64,000 bases of DNA from Aphrophora alni (taxonomy: Eukaryota > Arthropoda > Insecta > Hemiptera > Aphrophoridae): assembly GCA_963513935.1 (NCBI GenBank), contig OY740770.1, positions 86,773,267 to 86,837,266 on the forward strand, given 5' to 3'. The notes beneath the pieces are model-generated. The model was not told the origin of the DNA. It made no database searches and saw only the letters and a program-made list of their open reading frames with translations. A program made the translations under genes and the position numbers. This document shows positions 11,409 to 22,947 of the stretch, piece by piece (positions within the stretch are counted from its first letter, which is position 1; every line of letters starts with the position of its first letter).

Positions 11409-14400
11409 ATGTAGGATGCCAGGTGCAGCTCGGGAAGTTTGGAATCTAACGGTACCGAGGGAAGAGTACAAGAAAAAACAAAAGAAAACGGAATGTTAGC
11501 CATGAAGGAGAAAACGCGCTGTTAGGAATATATTTAATTCAATTAAAGTTATTAGGTTAAGTAAATTATGTTAGGAAGAACTCATGTTAACAAAGCTCAG
11601 AATGACCCAACTATTGTGAAACAATTTAAAAAAATGTTTAAATGCTTGACTTGCAACGAAAGTAGGGCACCAGAGACAACAAAAGATATATAAACAGCCA
11701 TCACAATATGGAGGGGATCTTTTGGAGCTTTTGATGATACCGGCTGTGTCGCTAGCCGTGGTGCAGGAAATTAGCCCAGGTAATCTGACTTTAGGACAGG
11801 AGGACAAAGGAGTTGTCCATAGCTGATACTCTACAAAAAGTAAGCAAGCATTTTTATATATAAAGTCACCAGTAAATGAAATCAGTAATCTCATTTGTAA
11901 TAAGAGTAACAATAGTTGGAATATTCCTGGGTTTTGAATAATGAATATTTAGTTTAAGTATTGCTCCTTTTGTATTTGTGCTTAATTGAGAGAAAAGGAA
12001 TGTGAATTCATGTCAATAATAAAGTCAATAAAATACTGAACCACTGATTGTTAGTTAAAAAGAAAGAACCCAAGCAGCTTTGAGGGGGCCGTTCCTAACC
12101 AAATGGTGCATCGGCCGTGTTTTTAGTTTTTACTAAAAATTATTTTTAATGTACACTTTAAAGTTGATAAATTATACGTTTATTAAATATTATTGAGTTT
12201 GTCAAAAGAAAAAAAAAGAAGAAAAAGAAGAAGTTTTAATATATAAGTATGGTTGGTATGCATTTTGAAAAATTTAATATTGTCAGTGGTAAAATTTAAG
12301 TTAGTCTTTTATGTTTCATAAGCAATGAACTGAGTGGGCACAACAAATACTTATGTCAGGTTTATTGTGAATGAAGTGTAGTGTGAAGATTATATAACAT
12401 GCTGAGTAGGGAAATTCCTTGGAGTTTGATTGTTTATTTCAGTATACCTAGCCTAATAAATCTTAAAGTCTATTTGTTTCCTTTTCTCGCGAAAAGGTCA
12501 TCAAGGTAAATGACTAATAAAGGCTTAACGGGGGTTTATTTTTTGTCTTGGTGAATTGAGTAATTATGACAATTGTAAGCAAATGTTATGTCACAAGTCA
12601 TTCTTTGGTTGTAATACTAATTAGACAAGATAGCAAGGTTACGTAAGGAATGCTGACAAAAGACTTCTTTTGCAATGTGTGTAGCATGAAGGCTGGCACA
12701 GGGAATCTGATACACTACATTTATATTATTGTTCATCAAGTTTACAGCGAAATAATATTCTCCGAATTTTTACAAGGTATAATGATCAGCAAATTGTGGC
12801 ATTCTGTGAATTTTACAACGAATTAAGGTGTTCTGCGATTTCTACGGCAAATAATGGTTTACGACGAAAATTTAGGCATGCTAAATCCTAGTTTGCAATT
12901 TATCGTAAATGTAAACGCTATTATAAATATTTGTAAACAGCCATCACAATATGGAGGGGATCTTTTGGAGCTTTTGATGATACCGGCTGTGTCGCTAGCC
13001 ATGGTGCAGGAAATTAGCCCAGGAAATCTGACTCTAGGACAGGAGGACAAAGGAGTTGTCCATAGCTGATACTCTACAAAAAGTAAGCAAGCATTTTTAT
13101 ATATAAAGTCATCAGTAAATGAAATCAGAAATCTCATTTTTAATAAGAGTAACAATAGTTGGAATACTTCTGGGTTTTGAATAATGAATATTTAGTTTAA
13201 GTATTGCTCCTTTTGTATTCATGGAATGTGAATTCATGTCAATAATAAAGTCAATAAAATACTGAACCACTGATTGTTAATTAAAAAGAAAGAACCCAAG
13301 CAGCTTTGAGTGGGCCGTTCCTAACAGCGCATACACACTTTAAAAAAAAACAAGTAACGTGAGGACTGGCCAAGGACAGATGTGAATAAAAATTGTATAA
13401 AAAAAAGAGAAATCAATGGAAAAGTTAGCGTCTCTAACTGTACATCAGAAAGGGAAGTTCCAGATGTGATCGAAAGAACGGTTTCTCTTACAACGGTTTA
13501 CAGAATTAGGTCAACCAATGAGCTGAGGTCTCACTTTTAAAAATCAACGGGCAGATTTTGAAAACCGCCACTAAAAAGACAGAAACTATGTTTTAACGAA
13601 TCAGCAAAGAGAAAGCCAGCTCACGTTTCAAGAGAGGGGATGATATTCGGTACAAACCAAAATTTAAAAAGGAAGTTAGTCTAGGACTGGGAGCGAAGGA
13701 CTGAGAGTCGTTTAAAAATTGTTGACCCAAGAGACGAATTTCTCTGCGTCATTTTGTTCAAGGAGTTTTTAAAGTCTTAAAATGTTGTTGAACAAGGAAG
13801 TTGAGCGTCTCTGAGTTTGCAGTTGAATGGCAATCAGCACCAAGTAACTTAGTATCAGTGAGGAATAGTATTTCGTCGGCAGGAAGGAAGGCTTCTTCTG
13901 CAGATAGGACCATCCGTCACCTAGGAGTTTCAACATGGGATTTGTGAGTGCTTTGTTTTTGGTTAAATGTAAGAAAATCCAGTGAAGTAATAAAGCAGAG
14001 TCAGTGAAATCGTGAAGTGTATTGTGAAAGGTTATCAGTTGAAAAAAAAGGAGCGAATCATTGATAAGTACAAATTTGTTAAATATTCTTTTAATAATAT
14101 TCGTAAATTTCACTTCAATTGACTCATCAAAGAATCCCCCCCCCCCCGAGAAAATAGAGTTAGTGCTATTAAAAATTAAATTTGTTTTGTTGTAAAAGAG
14201 CAAGCTGTGGCAGTAAATCAATATTTTAATGTTTAAAGTTTTTAATTTGTTTTTTTAATGATATGTTCAATAATTAAGGTAATTAAATTGTTCGTAAAGA
14301 AAAACAAAGCCGAAAAAAAGAAATTTGTATGTTAAATGTTTAGAGTTTCAACTTAATTTTCTTTGTGATGAAAAATCAAGGTTTTATGAGCAAAAACCAA

Positions 14401-14705
14401 AAGAAAAATATAACCTGGGCAAAATAATTGTTGATGTCCTAGAAAATATATTAGAGAAAGTTTTGAATTAATTGTATCAAGTAAAAAAATTATTTTTAAC
14501 CAAATTAAAATTAGGTTAAGGAATGAGTGCAGAGTGAATGAAGTAGAGTTAATAAAATTAGGTTAATAAATGTAATTGTTTTTCAAAAATCAAAATATTA
14601 TATTAAATAATTATTTGAAAGTTAAAGAGTTTTGTTTTGTGTTTTATTTAAATAGGAGCTGAGTAAAAGCTATTAGTTAAATCGTATAGTTCAGTTATGT
14701 TATGT
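11409..14705 (+). mobile_element. LTR-A copy 1, split by a nested LTR element
   Basis: The parts 11409-11519 and 13331-14705 flank the insert at 11520-13326. The right part shares with 35580-36930 the TGTATAAAAAAAA-GAGAAATC start (promoter-like TATA), the GATAAGTACAAATTT motif, CACTT(C/T)AATTGA(C/G) and a 3' end before a primer-binding-like TTTTGACGCCCAATAG at 14706-14721. It also shares these with the reverse strand of 54290-55040. There is a run of C at 14138-14147. The 5' boundary is a guess. Confidence 0.5.
11520..13326 (+). mobile_element. nested, internally deleted LTR retrotransposon with GCGC target duplication
   Basis: The element begins TGTTAGGAA at 11520 and ends TTCCTAACA at 13326. 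The flanks are GCGC at 11516-11519 and GCGC at 13327-13330, a 4-bp target duplication. Direct repeats 11691-12100 and 12934-13326 are about 95% alike and contain polyadenylation-type AATAAA signals, so they are LTR sequences. After the left LTR, TGGTGCATCGGCCG at 12104 looks like a primer-binding site. The right LTR lacks its first about 170 bases, and the internal region is only about 0.8 kb with no pol. A frame at 12854-13069 runs into the right LTR and is not a gene. Confidence 0.75.
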
Positions 14706-15302
14706 TTTGACGCCCAATAGTAAAAAGCTATTAGTAGTAATTAATTAAGTAACAGTTATGTTATAACATAAATACCTGTTCATGAATTACTAGGGAATAA
14801 ATAAATGATTTTAAATCAAACACTAAATATATATTTGTTCTAAATAAGTTAAGTATAATATACAATATTTGATAACCAGTTGCCAGTTGTTTAGGTACTT
14901 ACTGTGTTTAAATATTATCGTCATTATTGTCACACACTTTCTATACTCCCCTTATCTATGCAATCATAATGCTTTTTAAGAACTCTTTTTATTAAAGAGA
15001 TATATAAGTTATAATTGAGCATGATATATGGCTATTAAACCACCTCAATTTCCCTATTTGATTTAACCAAAATAAGGGTTACTTAATATTTAAAGCCAAG
15101 TGTTTTGGAAAAAAATACTGTTAAATTATACTGTGATACCTTTAAAAAAATCAAATAGGATGGGTGTATAGCATTCATGAGTGATTTGAAACAAATATTA
15201 AACTGGAATATAAATATTGGGATACTTATTTTATGGATCATAAAATATTGAATTTTGACGTATTTGTGGTTACTTAATAAGCTAACTGTATTGGATTGTA
15301 CA

Positions 15303-16200
15303 AGGGCGGTTCAAAAAGTAACCTCCGTTTTCATGAACCATAAAAATTAGAGGTGTATTTTTCATTGTATACAGTATTTTCAGAAGTCTAGTACGTGCCC
15401 AGCTGTGCTAATGGAAATATGTGCTTCAGTTTGTTTACTGGCACAAACTGAAGTGCCTTTCAAAATTAGCACTGTAAGAGAAAACCCTGTGAAATGTGAA
15501 GTACCTGCTGTGATAAGATTTCTAATGGCAAAAATTTGTCAGCAGTAGGCATCCATCACAAACTGTGTGCTGTATAGAGGCAAACCAAAATAACTGTAGG
15601 AGTTGTGCATCAGTAGGTTTGTTTCTTAAAAGCTTTACAACAAATATTCATGATGAGGAAAGGAGTGGCATTCCATCTATAATCAGTGATGAACTCATTC
15701 AGAAGATGGATGAGTGGGTCCAGGAAAATCAGAGATTCACAATCTTTAAACTTTTTAAACAATTCTCAGCAATATCTGAGTTTAGTCACACAAAAGTTAG
15801 GCTATCAGAAGTTCTGTGGTAGGTGGGTAACAAAAATTGTTTCAGTGATTACAAAACACAGCAAATGGGCTCTGCTTTTAATGCTTTATTTCATGTTACA
15901 ATGAGGAAGGAGAAGAATATATCAAGGGATATAAAATTGTGACTGACAATTCAATTGAGTGTTTTAGAATTTGGCTCCTAGTGAATTTCATGTATGAAGT
16001 GATGAAGTGCCTTGGGTCTGCGGTAAAGACCTTCAAGATACACTGAATATGTGGTTTAAAAGCTGAAATAATCAAATTAGTTGAGTAACTAGAAGGAACA
16101 CCACTCACACTCAGCTGTGACTATTGCCCACAACACTATCTGGGGCACCAGAGACATCAACACGAAATGTGACCAATTGCTTGACTTTATATAAAAATAT
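15303..16200 (+). pseudogene. mariner transposase relic, 5' portion with TIR
   Basis: It starts with CAAGGGCGGTTCAAAAAGTA ACCTCCG after a TA, the terminal repeat of mariner elements. Decayed frames then give IRFLMAK.., TNIHDEERSGIPSIISDELI, then QRFTIFKLFKQFS and YNEEGEEYI.G, matching the N-terminal helix-turn-helix region and linker of mariner transposases. LAPSEFHV marks the area of the third catalytic Asp, so the middle with the first two catalytic residues is deleted. Stops and frameshifts make it dead. Confidence 0.75.
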
Positions 16201-16559
16201 AATTTTAATATTTTCAATACAGGAGACTTAGCTACTTTTATTAATTAGGTTATATAATAGGTACTGGATTTAACTATTGTCAGTACAGTAATAGGTTAAA
16301 AAACTGTAGATTCTCTAATAAACTCTCTATTTCCTATCATTGGATCATCAGGTTTGACATAAAGAGAATAACCATGGTGTAGGTATCTTAGAAATACAGA
16401 TTGGAGTAAATATGTCATAAAGATCTTACATCTAATCTTATACTATAACAAAAAGTTGTGAATCTAAATGTGGCAATATTGGATGCCTATGAATTTAATT
16501 GTCTCATGAAAGTGAAAAATAGTAATAAGGGAAATCTTGTGGTAGAACAAACATATAAA

Positions 16560-18640
16560 AGAACTGAGATGCACTGTTGACAGACTTTGGAATACATCTA
16601 AATTGACGGGAGACTGGAGAGGGAAAGCTTCAGGGACTTCTGTAATAAAAATTTAAATTAATTCCTGCTGTAATCAGTTTCTATAGAGCCATAGTAAACA
16701 TATAATGCAAAGTACTATGCCAGAAGGAAGCCAAAGGGTAGATAGCAGTTACATGGAGGGTGAAGAGTAGCATGCTCTCCTCTTACTGGAAACTCATTTT
16801 CCAGAAAGCAAGCTTTATGATCAGTTAGATGATAATCTAGTTCTATGTAGACCTAGGAAATAAAAATGTGAAGTGGCCAAAGCAATTATCACCCTGCGGA
16901 GGCCAAAGTGTGCCATAGACTCCTAACAGCCTTTCAAATCGCTGGTGTTGATAGCATTTTTCCATCTCTTCTGCAGAGACTAACAGAGATCTTACCACGG
17001 GTAGTGAAAATAGCAAAAAATAGTCTTGCTAAAAGATACAATCCAAGAAGCTGAAGAAGATCAAGAGTGGTATTCAACCCTAAGCTTGGGAGAAAAGATA
17101 CTACCTCACCGTAGTATATAGCCAGATCAGCCTTACATATTTTATGCTAAAAGCAATGCAGAAGGCTGTAGAAAATAATATCAGAACATGACTCCTGGAG
17201 AGGGTGCCCTTACACCCACATTAACATGCTTATACATACAACAGTTATAGGGCAGGGAGATCCCCTCAGAGCTGTCAGAAATCATCCAGAAAAGATTTCA
17301 AAAGAAAGAAGTTGCAGAAGAAAGAACGTACCTTCATTGACATTAAAGGTGCATTTGTAAATACATCTAATGAGGCTGTCAAAAGAGCATTGAAAAGAAA
17401 GAGAGTAGACAGTGTAACATCCAGATGGAGGTGCAATATACTAATAGGAAAGCTGAGACTAGAGTGGGAGAAAGAACCATTGGAATCAATACAGTTAAGG
17501 GATATCCGTAGGGAGGGTCCTCTCCCCCTTGCTGTAGAGCATGTCATAGACAAGCTACTTAAGTAATTGTCCAAGAAGGACCTGAACTGTTACATTGACA
17601 ACATCGTCATTATGGGCAGATGAGAGATTGAAAGCACCCTTTGTAACTTGCTACAAAATGATATTAAAATCATATAAAAATGGTGCAGCTCTTTGGGGTT
17701 GGGTATAAATCCAACAAAAACCATCTTATTATCATTTACCAGTAGAAGGAAGTTTCTTAACTGGACAACCATTAGTTAACATGAAGTATAATTAAAATGA
17801 AAAGCAGAGGTAAAATATTTAGTGCTTATCCTAGATAAAAACTGCTACCGAAAAGGTATGTGGATGTTATTGTTGGTAATACCACATCTGCCATAATGTT
17901 GTGCAGGAGAATAGCCGAGAAAATATAGGGCTTCCACCCACAGATTTTACAATGAATGTGTACCACGATAGTGAGATCAATCACCACTCTTCAATCACTA
18001 GTTCATTGATGGTTTAGGAATACCTACAGAATTTTAATGAACTAAGGAAGAGTAACAAAGTTTCTTTCCTCTTGGTACCAGGACACACTGGGATAGAGGG
18101 AAATGAAAATACAGATGATATTCAGAGAAAGGAGGTATCTAACTCATTCGTAGGACCAGAAATTTTTTGTGGACTTGGAGATAATTACTTCAAGATGAGA
18201 CTCAAAAGAAGAGAAAAGTCAGTAGGTCGAAACTCTGTAGAGGAATGGAAGGGATAGGGCAGGCTAAGGATCTGCTAGGGAATTATGACTATAAGAGGTC
18301 TGTATGAGGCTTGTATTAGTCTATGTAAAATATAATAAGATTACTAACAGGCTTCCTTACAGGGCATGGCATACGTAAAAGGACATCTCAAGAAACTGCG
18401 CCTAACAGATGGCACAACCTATAGGTATTGTATGGTGGGAAATAAACACTTCGTCAATTATTAGTAGACTGTGAGGCCATACCTATTAAAAGAGCAAGAA
18501 CTTTTTAAAGATACCAACTAGAAGTGGAAGAATTTCCATCTCTGAATTGTCTCTAAATCCTATAATTTATAGCAGCTCTGGGACTAGAAAGGATGTCATA
18601 ATTAAGAATCCCAGGAATAAAGAAAGCGGGACAAAATAAA
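16560..18640 (+). pseudogene. R1/LOA/Jockey-like LINE relic: reverse transcriptase and RNase H
   Basis: Broken frames read F.IAGVDSIFPSLLQ and RVVFNPKLGRKD (reverse transcriptase start), FIDIKGAFVNTS in the frame at 17312-17566 (the catalytic-palm region where F.DI.GAFD is usual, here with Asn in place of the Asp), and LVPGHTGIEGNENTD at 18072-18257 (the RNase H HxGxxGNE.AD motif). Order and spacing match a non-LTR retrotransposon with a C-terminal RNase H. Many stops, so inactive. It lies between the mariner body and a matching mariner end at 18811-18840, so it inserted into that mariner. Confidence 0.75.
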
Positions 18641-18676
18641 TCTCTTTAATAGTCACAGTGCATCAGTAAAACCCCT

Positions 18677-18678
<2 letters not shown>

Positions 18679-18727
<49 letters not shown>
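18679..18727 (+). repeat. (CA)n microsatellite
   Basis: About 24 uninterrupted CA units, just after the LINE relic. It may have grown from the LINE's tail. Confidence 0.95.
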
Positions 18728-18728
<1 letters not shown>

Positions 18729-18810
18729 CAGAAAATAGTCGAAAGCTGTAGTCTTAAGATGTATATAATAACGTTTCTTTATCTAATGCCTACGTTTTAT
18801 ATGTAATCAA

Positions 18811-18840
18811 ACAGAGGTTACTTTTGAATAAGACTTGAAT
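18811..18840 (+). mobile_element. probable 3' end of the interrupted mariner
   Basis: AACAGAGGTTACTTTTGAATA is a near reverse complement of the 5' terminal repeat at 15303 (TTCAAAAAGTAACCTCCGTTT). The outermost bases have decayed and no TA is left. Distance to the 5' end is 3.5 kb, explained by the LINE insertion. Confidence 0.5.
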
Positions 18841-18881
18841 CACTGATACACTGTACAACATAACACACTACCACATCTTAC

Positions 18882-18918
18882 CTTTGCATTTCAACTTCAT
18901 TGTTATGTGGTTTTTCAT
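18882..18918 (-). CDS. ADAMTS/ADAMTS-like gene, 37-nt micro-exon in the spacer tail
   Basis: A very small exon between a TTTCAG acceptor and an AAG|GTAAGAT donor. In the only frame that fits both neighbours (2+33+2) it encodes EKPHNNEVEMQ. Its first two bases (AT) join the G left by the exon at 21610-21721 to give Asp; its last two (AG) join the A of the exon at 7883 to give Arg. Both splice sites are strong, and phase agreement at two independent junctions makes a chance match unlikely. It sits alone between an intron of 2.7 kb upstream and one of 11 kb downstream, the latter filled with mobile elements. Confidence 0.82.
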
Positions 18919-19379
18919 CTGAAATTCAAGATAAAATGAAAATTACTTACTTTATTTTAGCTTCATGTAAATAATATAGACATAGGTTATAACTATGTAA
19001 TAACCATGTATAATAAAAAAAAAAAATACATAATCTCATAATCATAAAAGGAGGAGAGAGAGAATACTGTCTACTAGGAAACAACACAAGTTCCCATTTA
19101 AAATATGATACTAAACTTTGTTAATTAACATGATTAGAGGAATGAAATAACTTAGAAAAAATAAGCAACCTCAGACTGAAAAACAAGTTTGCAAGCTAGC
19201 AAATAATAAGATGGTTTATTTTTAAATAATATATTTAAATTCAAAAGAGTTATTAACACAAATAAAATTACTAAAACAAAGAAAATAACTTATTTCAAGA
19301 GAAATCACTTTTAAATTAAATCAGCTGTAAGATATCAATAATTACTAATTATTCTATAATAAAATGCTTAAATTGCTTT

Positions 19380-20395
19380 CTAATTACTGTTTGAAAGTGG
19401 GCCATAATACCCGTCTCTTATCATGCCAGGTTGTGTTTTAGCAGCTTCTTCAGTTATACACCTTTCAAGTTCATTAATGTTTCTCGGTTTAGTTTTGTAT
19501 ATTGTTCTTGAGTTAACTCCAATAGAAGTAGTCTAGATGAAACTGATCTGGTGATCTGCACAGTCATTCTATCGCTCCTCCACGTCCAATCCATTTGTTC
19601 GGAAAGGTATTATTTAAAATTTGGATAGCTCCAACATCATAGTGAGCTGGTGTTCCATCCTGCTGAAACCATATGTTGTTTAGTTGATGTTAATATAATT
19701 CTTGGATGTTTGGTAGAATCCTGTTGATTAACAGGCCAAAATAAACAGCAAATCAAAGAAGAAACAACAAAGAATGGTCTTGGAATATGATCACCTGCAA
19801 TTCCTGACCAGACATTCAACTTTTCAGGAAGCTGCACGTGTTTTTACGTCCAACAAGAATTATTGTCAGTCCAGTACCGACAATTTTGTCTATTAACATT
19901 TCCATCCAACATGAATGTTGCTTCATCTGAGAAGATTACAGAGTTGTAAAAATTTTGGTCAGTAAAAACATTTTCCATCATAGTCTCACAATATTCGACC
20001 CGATTATCAAAATCATCTTCAATTAGTTCCTGAACTAAATACATTTTAAAAGAGTTATATTTATTAGTTTCAAGGACTTTATGAACCGAATAAGTTCCAA
20101 TTTCATGAAAATCAGCAGCTTTTTGAACTGAGATATTTGGGTCTTCTACAAAAAATGTCTGTAGCACTTCTAATGACTTATCATCGTTGGAGGCAAACTT
20201 TGGTCTCCCACTGCGGACACGATCACTTACAATACCTGTTTCTTAAAATTGTTTAATAGTCTTCGTTACTGTAGACTTGGATATCAGATTTCTATTTGCA
20301 AATGCAGCATTAAGTAAATTATATACCTCATACAATGGTCGAATTCGATCATCATAACCACACATCATCAATTTTGCGTCTGATCATGCCAGACG
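19380..20395 (-). pseudogene. Tc1/IS630-like transposase relic, copy 3 (nearly full length)
   Basis: In order on the reverse strand: RIRPLYEVYNLLNAAF with TVTKTIKQF and SVRSGRPKF (helix-turn-helix part), then LIEDDFDNRVEYCETMMENV, SVIFSDEATFMLDGNVNRQN (first catalytic Asp in SDEATF), PEKLNVWSGIAGDHI, NNIWFQQDGTPAHYD (second catalytic Asp in QQDG), KWIGRGGAIE and the SPD..HLDYFYW region (third). All three catalytic positions are visible, but at least three frameshifts and several stops separate them. It is the best-preserved of the three related copies, all on this strand. Confidence 0.85.
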
Positions 20396-20708
20396 CCGCC
20401 TCTCAACTGACTCATGCTTGCTTTTCTAGATCCCACAAATAAGCGTCCTTTCAAATGTACAAAGTCAGCTAAAAAACTGTTTAGATACTTTGCACACGGA
20501 CACTATTTAAGTCACTTATATGGCAACATGTTCAGTTTGTTATCACAACACAATATATCACTTAAACATTTATTACAACTTACAACTAACATTTTATACT
20601 TCAAATTAATATTTTGGAAATCTATATTGAATTTTAAATTACCCTTGTTTTAATATTTATTTTCAGTCATTCATTTGACTCACATGGTCTTCCCTATGGA
20701 CCAATTAT
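20345..20708 (-). mobile_element. LTR-B copy 3, 5' part, abutting the transposase relic
   Basis: The reverse strand reads GAATGACTG, AACAAGGGTAAT, TTTCCAAAATA and AAGTTGTAATAAATGTTTAA like 9228-9400, then GAGGCGGCGTCTGGCATGATCAG like 4220-4245. The match stops where the transposase starts, so either the DNA transposon inserted into an LTR or the two were brought together by deletion. Confidence 0.55.
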
Positions 20709-20859
20709 AAATCTCCCGGTTTATTTTCATTTTTCAAATCTTAAAACAACCATTTCTTTGGTATACAAGTTAAAGTTAAAATTTTAAGGATTACACACCA
20801 TGGCCTATTCTTTAGTTTTTCATGCATTCACAATACATGCAAAGTTAAAATTATTATTA

Positions 20860-21320
20860 GATTAGATATATATTAAAACTAAAAATCTACAAAAAATATT
20901 TCACTAACTTTCTCAAACTCCCATACATAGTCAAAATTATAATCAATGCAAAAATATTCCACAAACTCTCTCACATACCTATACATATTAAAACGAAAAA
21001 TATTGTACTAACTTTCTCAGACTCCCATACAAAGTCAAACTAAATAATCGGTGCAAAATAATGCACAAACTTTCTCACATACCAATACATATTAAAACTT
21101 TGCACTAAATTTCTCACATTCCCATAGATAATCAAACTTAATCGGTTCAGAAATTATTGCACAAACTTTCTGACATATCCCTACATATTAAAACTAAAAA
21201 TGGATAAAAAATCTCACTGACTTTCTCAAACTACTATACATAGTGAAACTAATACTCAATACAAAAATACTGCACAAACTTTCTCACATACCCATACATA
21301 TTAAGACTAAAAATCTAGAA
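20860..21320 (+). repeat. degenerate tandem repeat, about 110 bp with two half-units
   Basis: The phrase CACAAACTTTCTCACATACC..TACATATTAAAAC recurs about every 100-120 bases (near 20945, 21060, 21155, 21265), alternating with a related half-unit ACTAACTTTCTCA.ACTCCCATACA.AGTCAAA. About four full periods are present at perhaps 80% identity. A similar single unit occurs near 60290 (TTGACTTTCTCAGACACCCAT). Confidence 0.8.
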
Positions 21321-21609
21321 AGTGTAAAATTTTATTAATTTTTCAATTGGTAGTTAAAGTTCATATTTCTGTCTACAGTTCCGTGACGGTAAAATATTTT
21401 TTACCTAACACTTTCATGCAAATAATTTTTTAAATTAAATAAATGATCACAAACTAAAAAGAGAAACTGAGATTTTGTAGTAAGTTGACGTGTTTATTGT
21501 ATGTTGTAGCGTACTGTTTCGTAAGTAGTAACTTTTAAGTTATGTCTTTAAAAAAAAATTGAATAACTGAATTATATTATGACATATTATAAGTATGTGA
21601 AGTTAATAC

Positions 21610-21721
21610 CTTCAAAATGTTTATCAAGAGATGAAGTCAAAGTGTTTATGAGGGCTTCTGGTCTCAGCATGGGGAATTGATACTGGTATTTTACTCCTGG
21701 ATTTGGTTCCTGATATATCAA
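21610..21721 (-). CDS. ADAMTS/ADAMTS-like gene, exon: spacer domain, C-terminal beta strands
   Basis: 112 nt (0+111+1) between a CTATTGCAG acceptor and a GAAG|GTATTAA donor. It encodes LIYQEPNPGVKYQYQF, then PMLRPEALINTLTSSLDKHFE. The motif hhYQEPNPGhxYxYxh is the diagnostic end of the ADAMTS/papilin spacer domain (usual form LLFQ..NPG..YEY). Joined to the previous exon it gives GPLQETIDLM-LIYQEPNPGV, an unbroken match to the family pattern. It acts as part of an extracellular protein-interaction domain. Confidence 0.94.
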
Positions 21722-22780
21722 CTGCAATAGTCAAAACAAAAGAATATTATTTCAGATTTTATAACAAAATAAATATATAATGAAAATAACCATTTACCAC
21801 AATTTTAACAACAGAATCCTAAGCCTATATAGGACTAATTTTCATTCTGATCATTTAAAAATTGTTTTACAAAAATTATAAAATAAATAATGCAATTTAA
21901 AAAATATTTCTAAATTTTGAAAACTGATAAAAAAAGTCAATACAAGTAAAGACGTATCATTCACCTCAGAGTTCTAAAGAAAAAAAGGATGGTCTCTTGC
22001 CTTGGAGAAATAAAAAGACGGGAATATATTTAAATAAGAACTGACGGAGTATATTTTCAATTAGAAATGAAATAATAGAGAAAGTTAGAGGCAAATATTT
22101 GTCAAGAATGAGAATAGGAAATTTCATCATAAATACAAATTTTAATAAAAATTATTTCAGAGTTTTTACAAAAGTATTTCTTTAGTAGAAAATCATGTAT
22201 GAACATTTTGTGAAATGTTTTGATTGTTTTATTATTGTTTTAGGATTAGTCAAACAAAAATTAAGAAATTTATATTTTTGGTGCACATGTAGACAAGTCA
22301 AGTAAGAGATTATTGAAAATTGCAGAAATATGTTCAGCTGTAAATATTATGCAATCCAAAATTCAATCATAACTATGAGAATAATAATAATAATAAGATG
22401 TTCAGTGTAAACAAATAGAACTCTATGAACTACCAAAATAGTTCAATATAATTCAATGGGAAACTACTTTTATGCTATTACTATTCTGTTTCTTAATTAT
22501 AACTTGGATTCAACAATGAAATAGTACTTTTGGAGATATTTTAAATAATCTTCATATTGGCTCTTATTTAGAAAATTGTTCCTTAGATATTACAATCTTC
22601 AATAAAATATATAAATAGATAAAGATCAGAACAATACAAAATACAACTTCACTAGAATATTTATTTATTTTCCTCACGAAACCACAAAAAAAAATCTAAT
22701 GTAATTTGAAAACCAATAATTAATGGTCACTATCTTGTGCATCGAACTATGTGTTTGCAATATGTCTTAGTTAATATTAC
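21722..22780 (-). other. intron of the ADAMTS-like gene
   Basis: 1.06 kb, AT-rich, no repeat or coding signal recognised apart from a short (AAT)n at 22381-22396. Confidence 0.85.
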
Positions 22781-22947
22781 CATTAAATCTATTGTTTCTT
22801 GAAGTGGTCCAGCAGAATAAATTGATTCTACGGTCATTTCATTGCTTCTGGTATAAGTGAAATTCGTACCAGCAGACTCGAAATCTCTTGACCAACTTAT
22901 CTCAAAACCACCATTCAAGATGAAGCTGCCATTAGATCTCCTGAGAG
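22781..22947 (-). CDS. ADAMTS/ADAMTS-like gene, exon: spacer domain, central part
   Basis: 167 nt (2+165+0). It reads ALRRSNGSFILNGGFEISWS, then RDFESAGTNFTYTRSNEMTV, ending with ESIYSAGPLQETIDLM. Features of the spacer domain: (F)LALR.S.G.(F)(I)LNG, the SAGT.F.Y.R strand, and GPL.E.IDLM before the conserved exon boundary. Two AG acceptors lie close together (TACAG and CTCTCAG); only the first keeps frame with the upstream exon and gives the FLALRRS join expected for the family. Possible N-glycosylation sites are NGS and NFT. Confidence 0.94.

Larger units (their letters stand above)
7884..18881 (-). other. 11-kb intron of the ADAMTS-like gene packed with mobile elements
   Basis: It holds, left to right, a TIR element (8042-8326), a Tc1-like transposase relic, LTR-B copy 2, a second Tc1-like fragment, an LTR-A copy with another LTR element nested in it, a mariner relic with a LINE inserted, and a (CA)n tract. 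Stretches 8330-8560 and 14720-15300 hold nothing I recognise. Confidence 0.85.
18919..21609 (-). other. intron of the ADAMTS-like gene
   Basis: It holds a Tc1-like transposase relic, a partial LTR-B and a degenerate tandem repeat. Bases 18930-19380 are AT-rich with nothing recognised. Confidence 0.85.

Noticed and set aside
12854..13155. Frames on both strands at the nested LTR, repeated at 11571-11912
   Set aside because: They repeat because the LTR repeats; both strands are open in the same place by chance.
13769..14221. 150-residue minus frame
   Set aside because: It runs antisense through LTR-A and over a C run read as Gly; not a gene.
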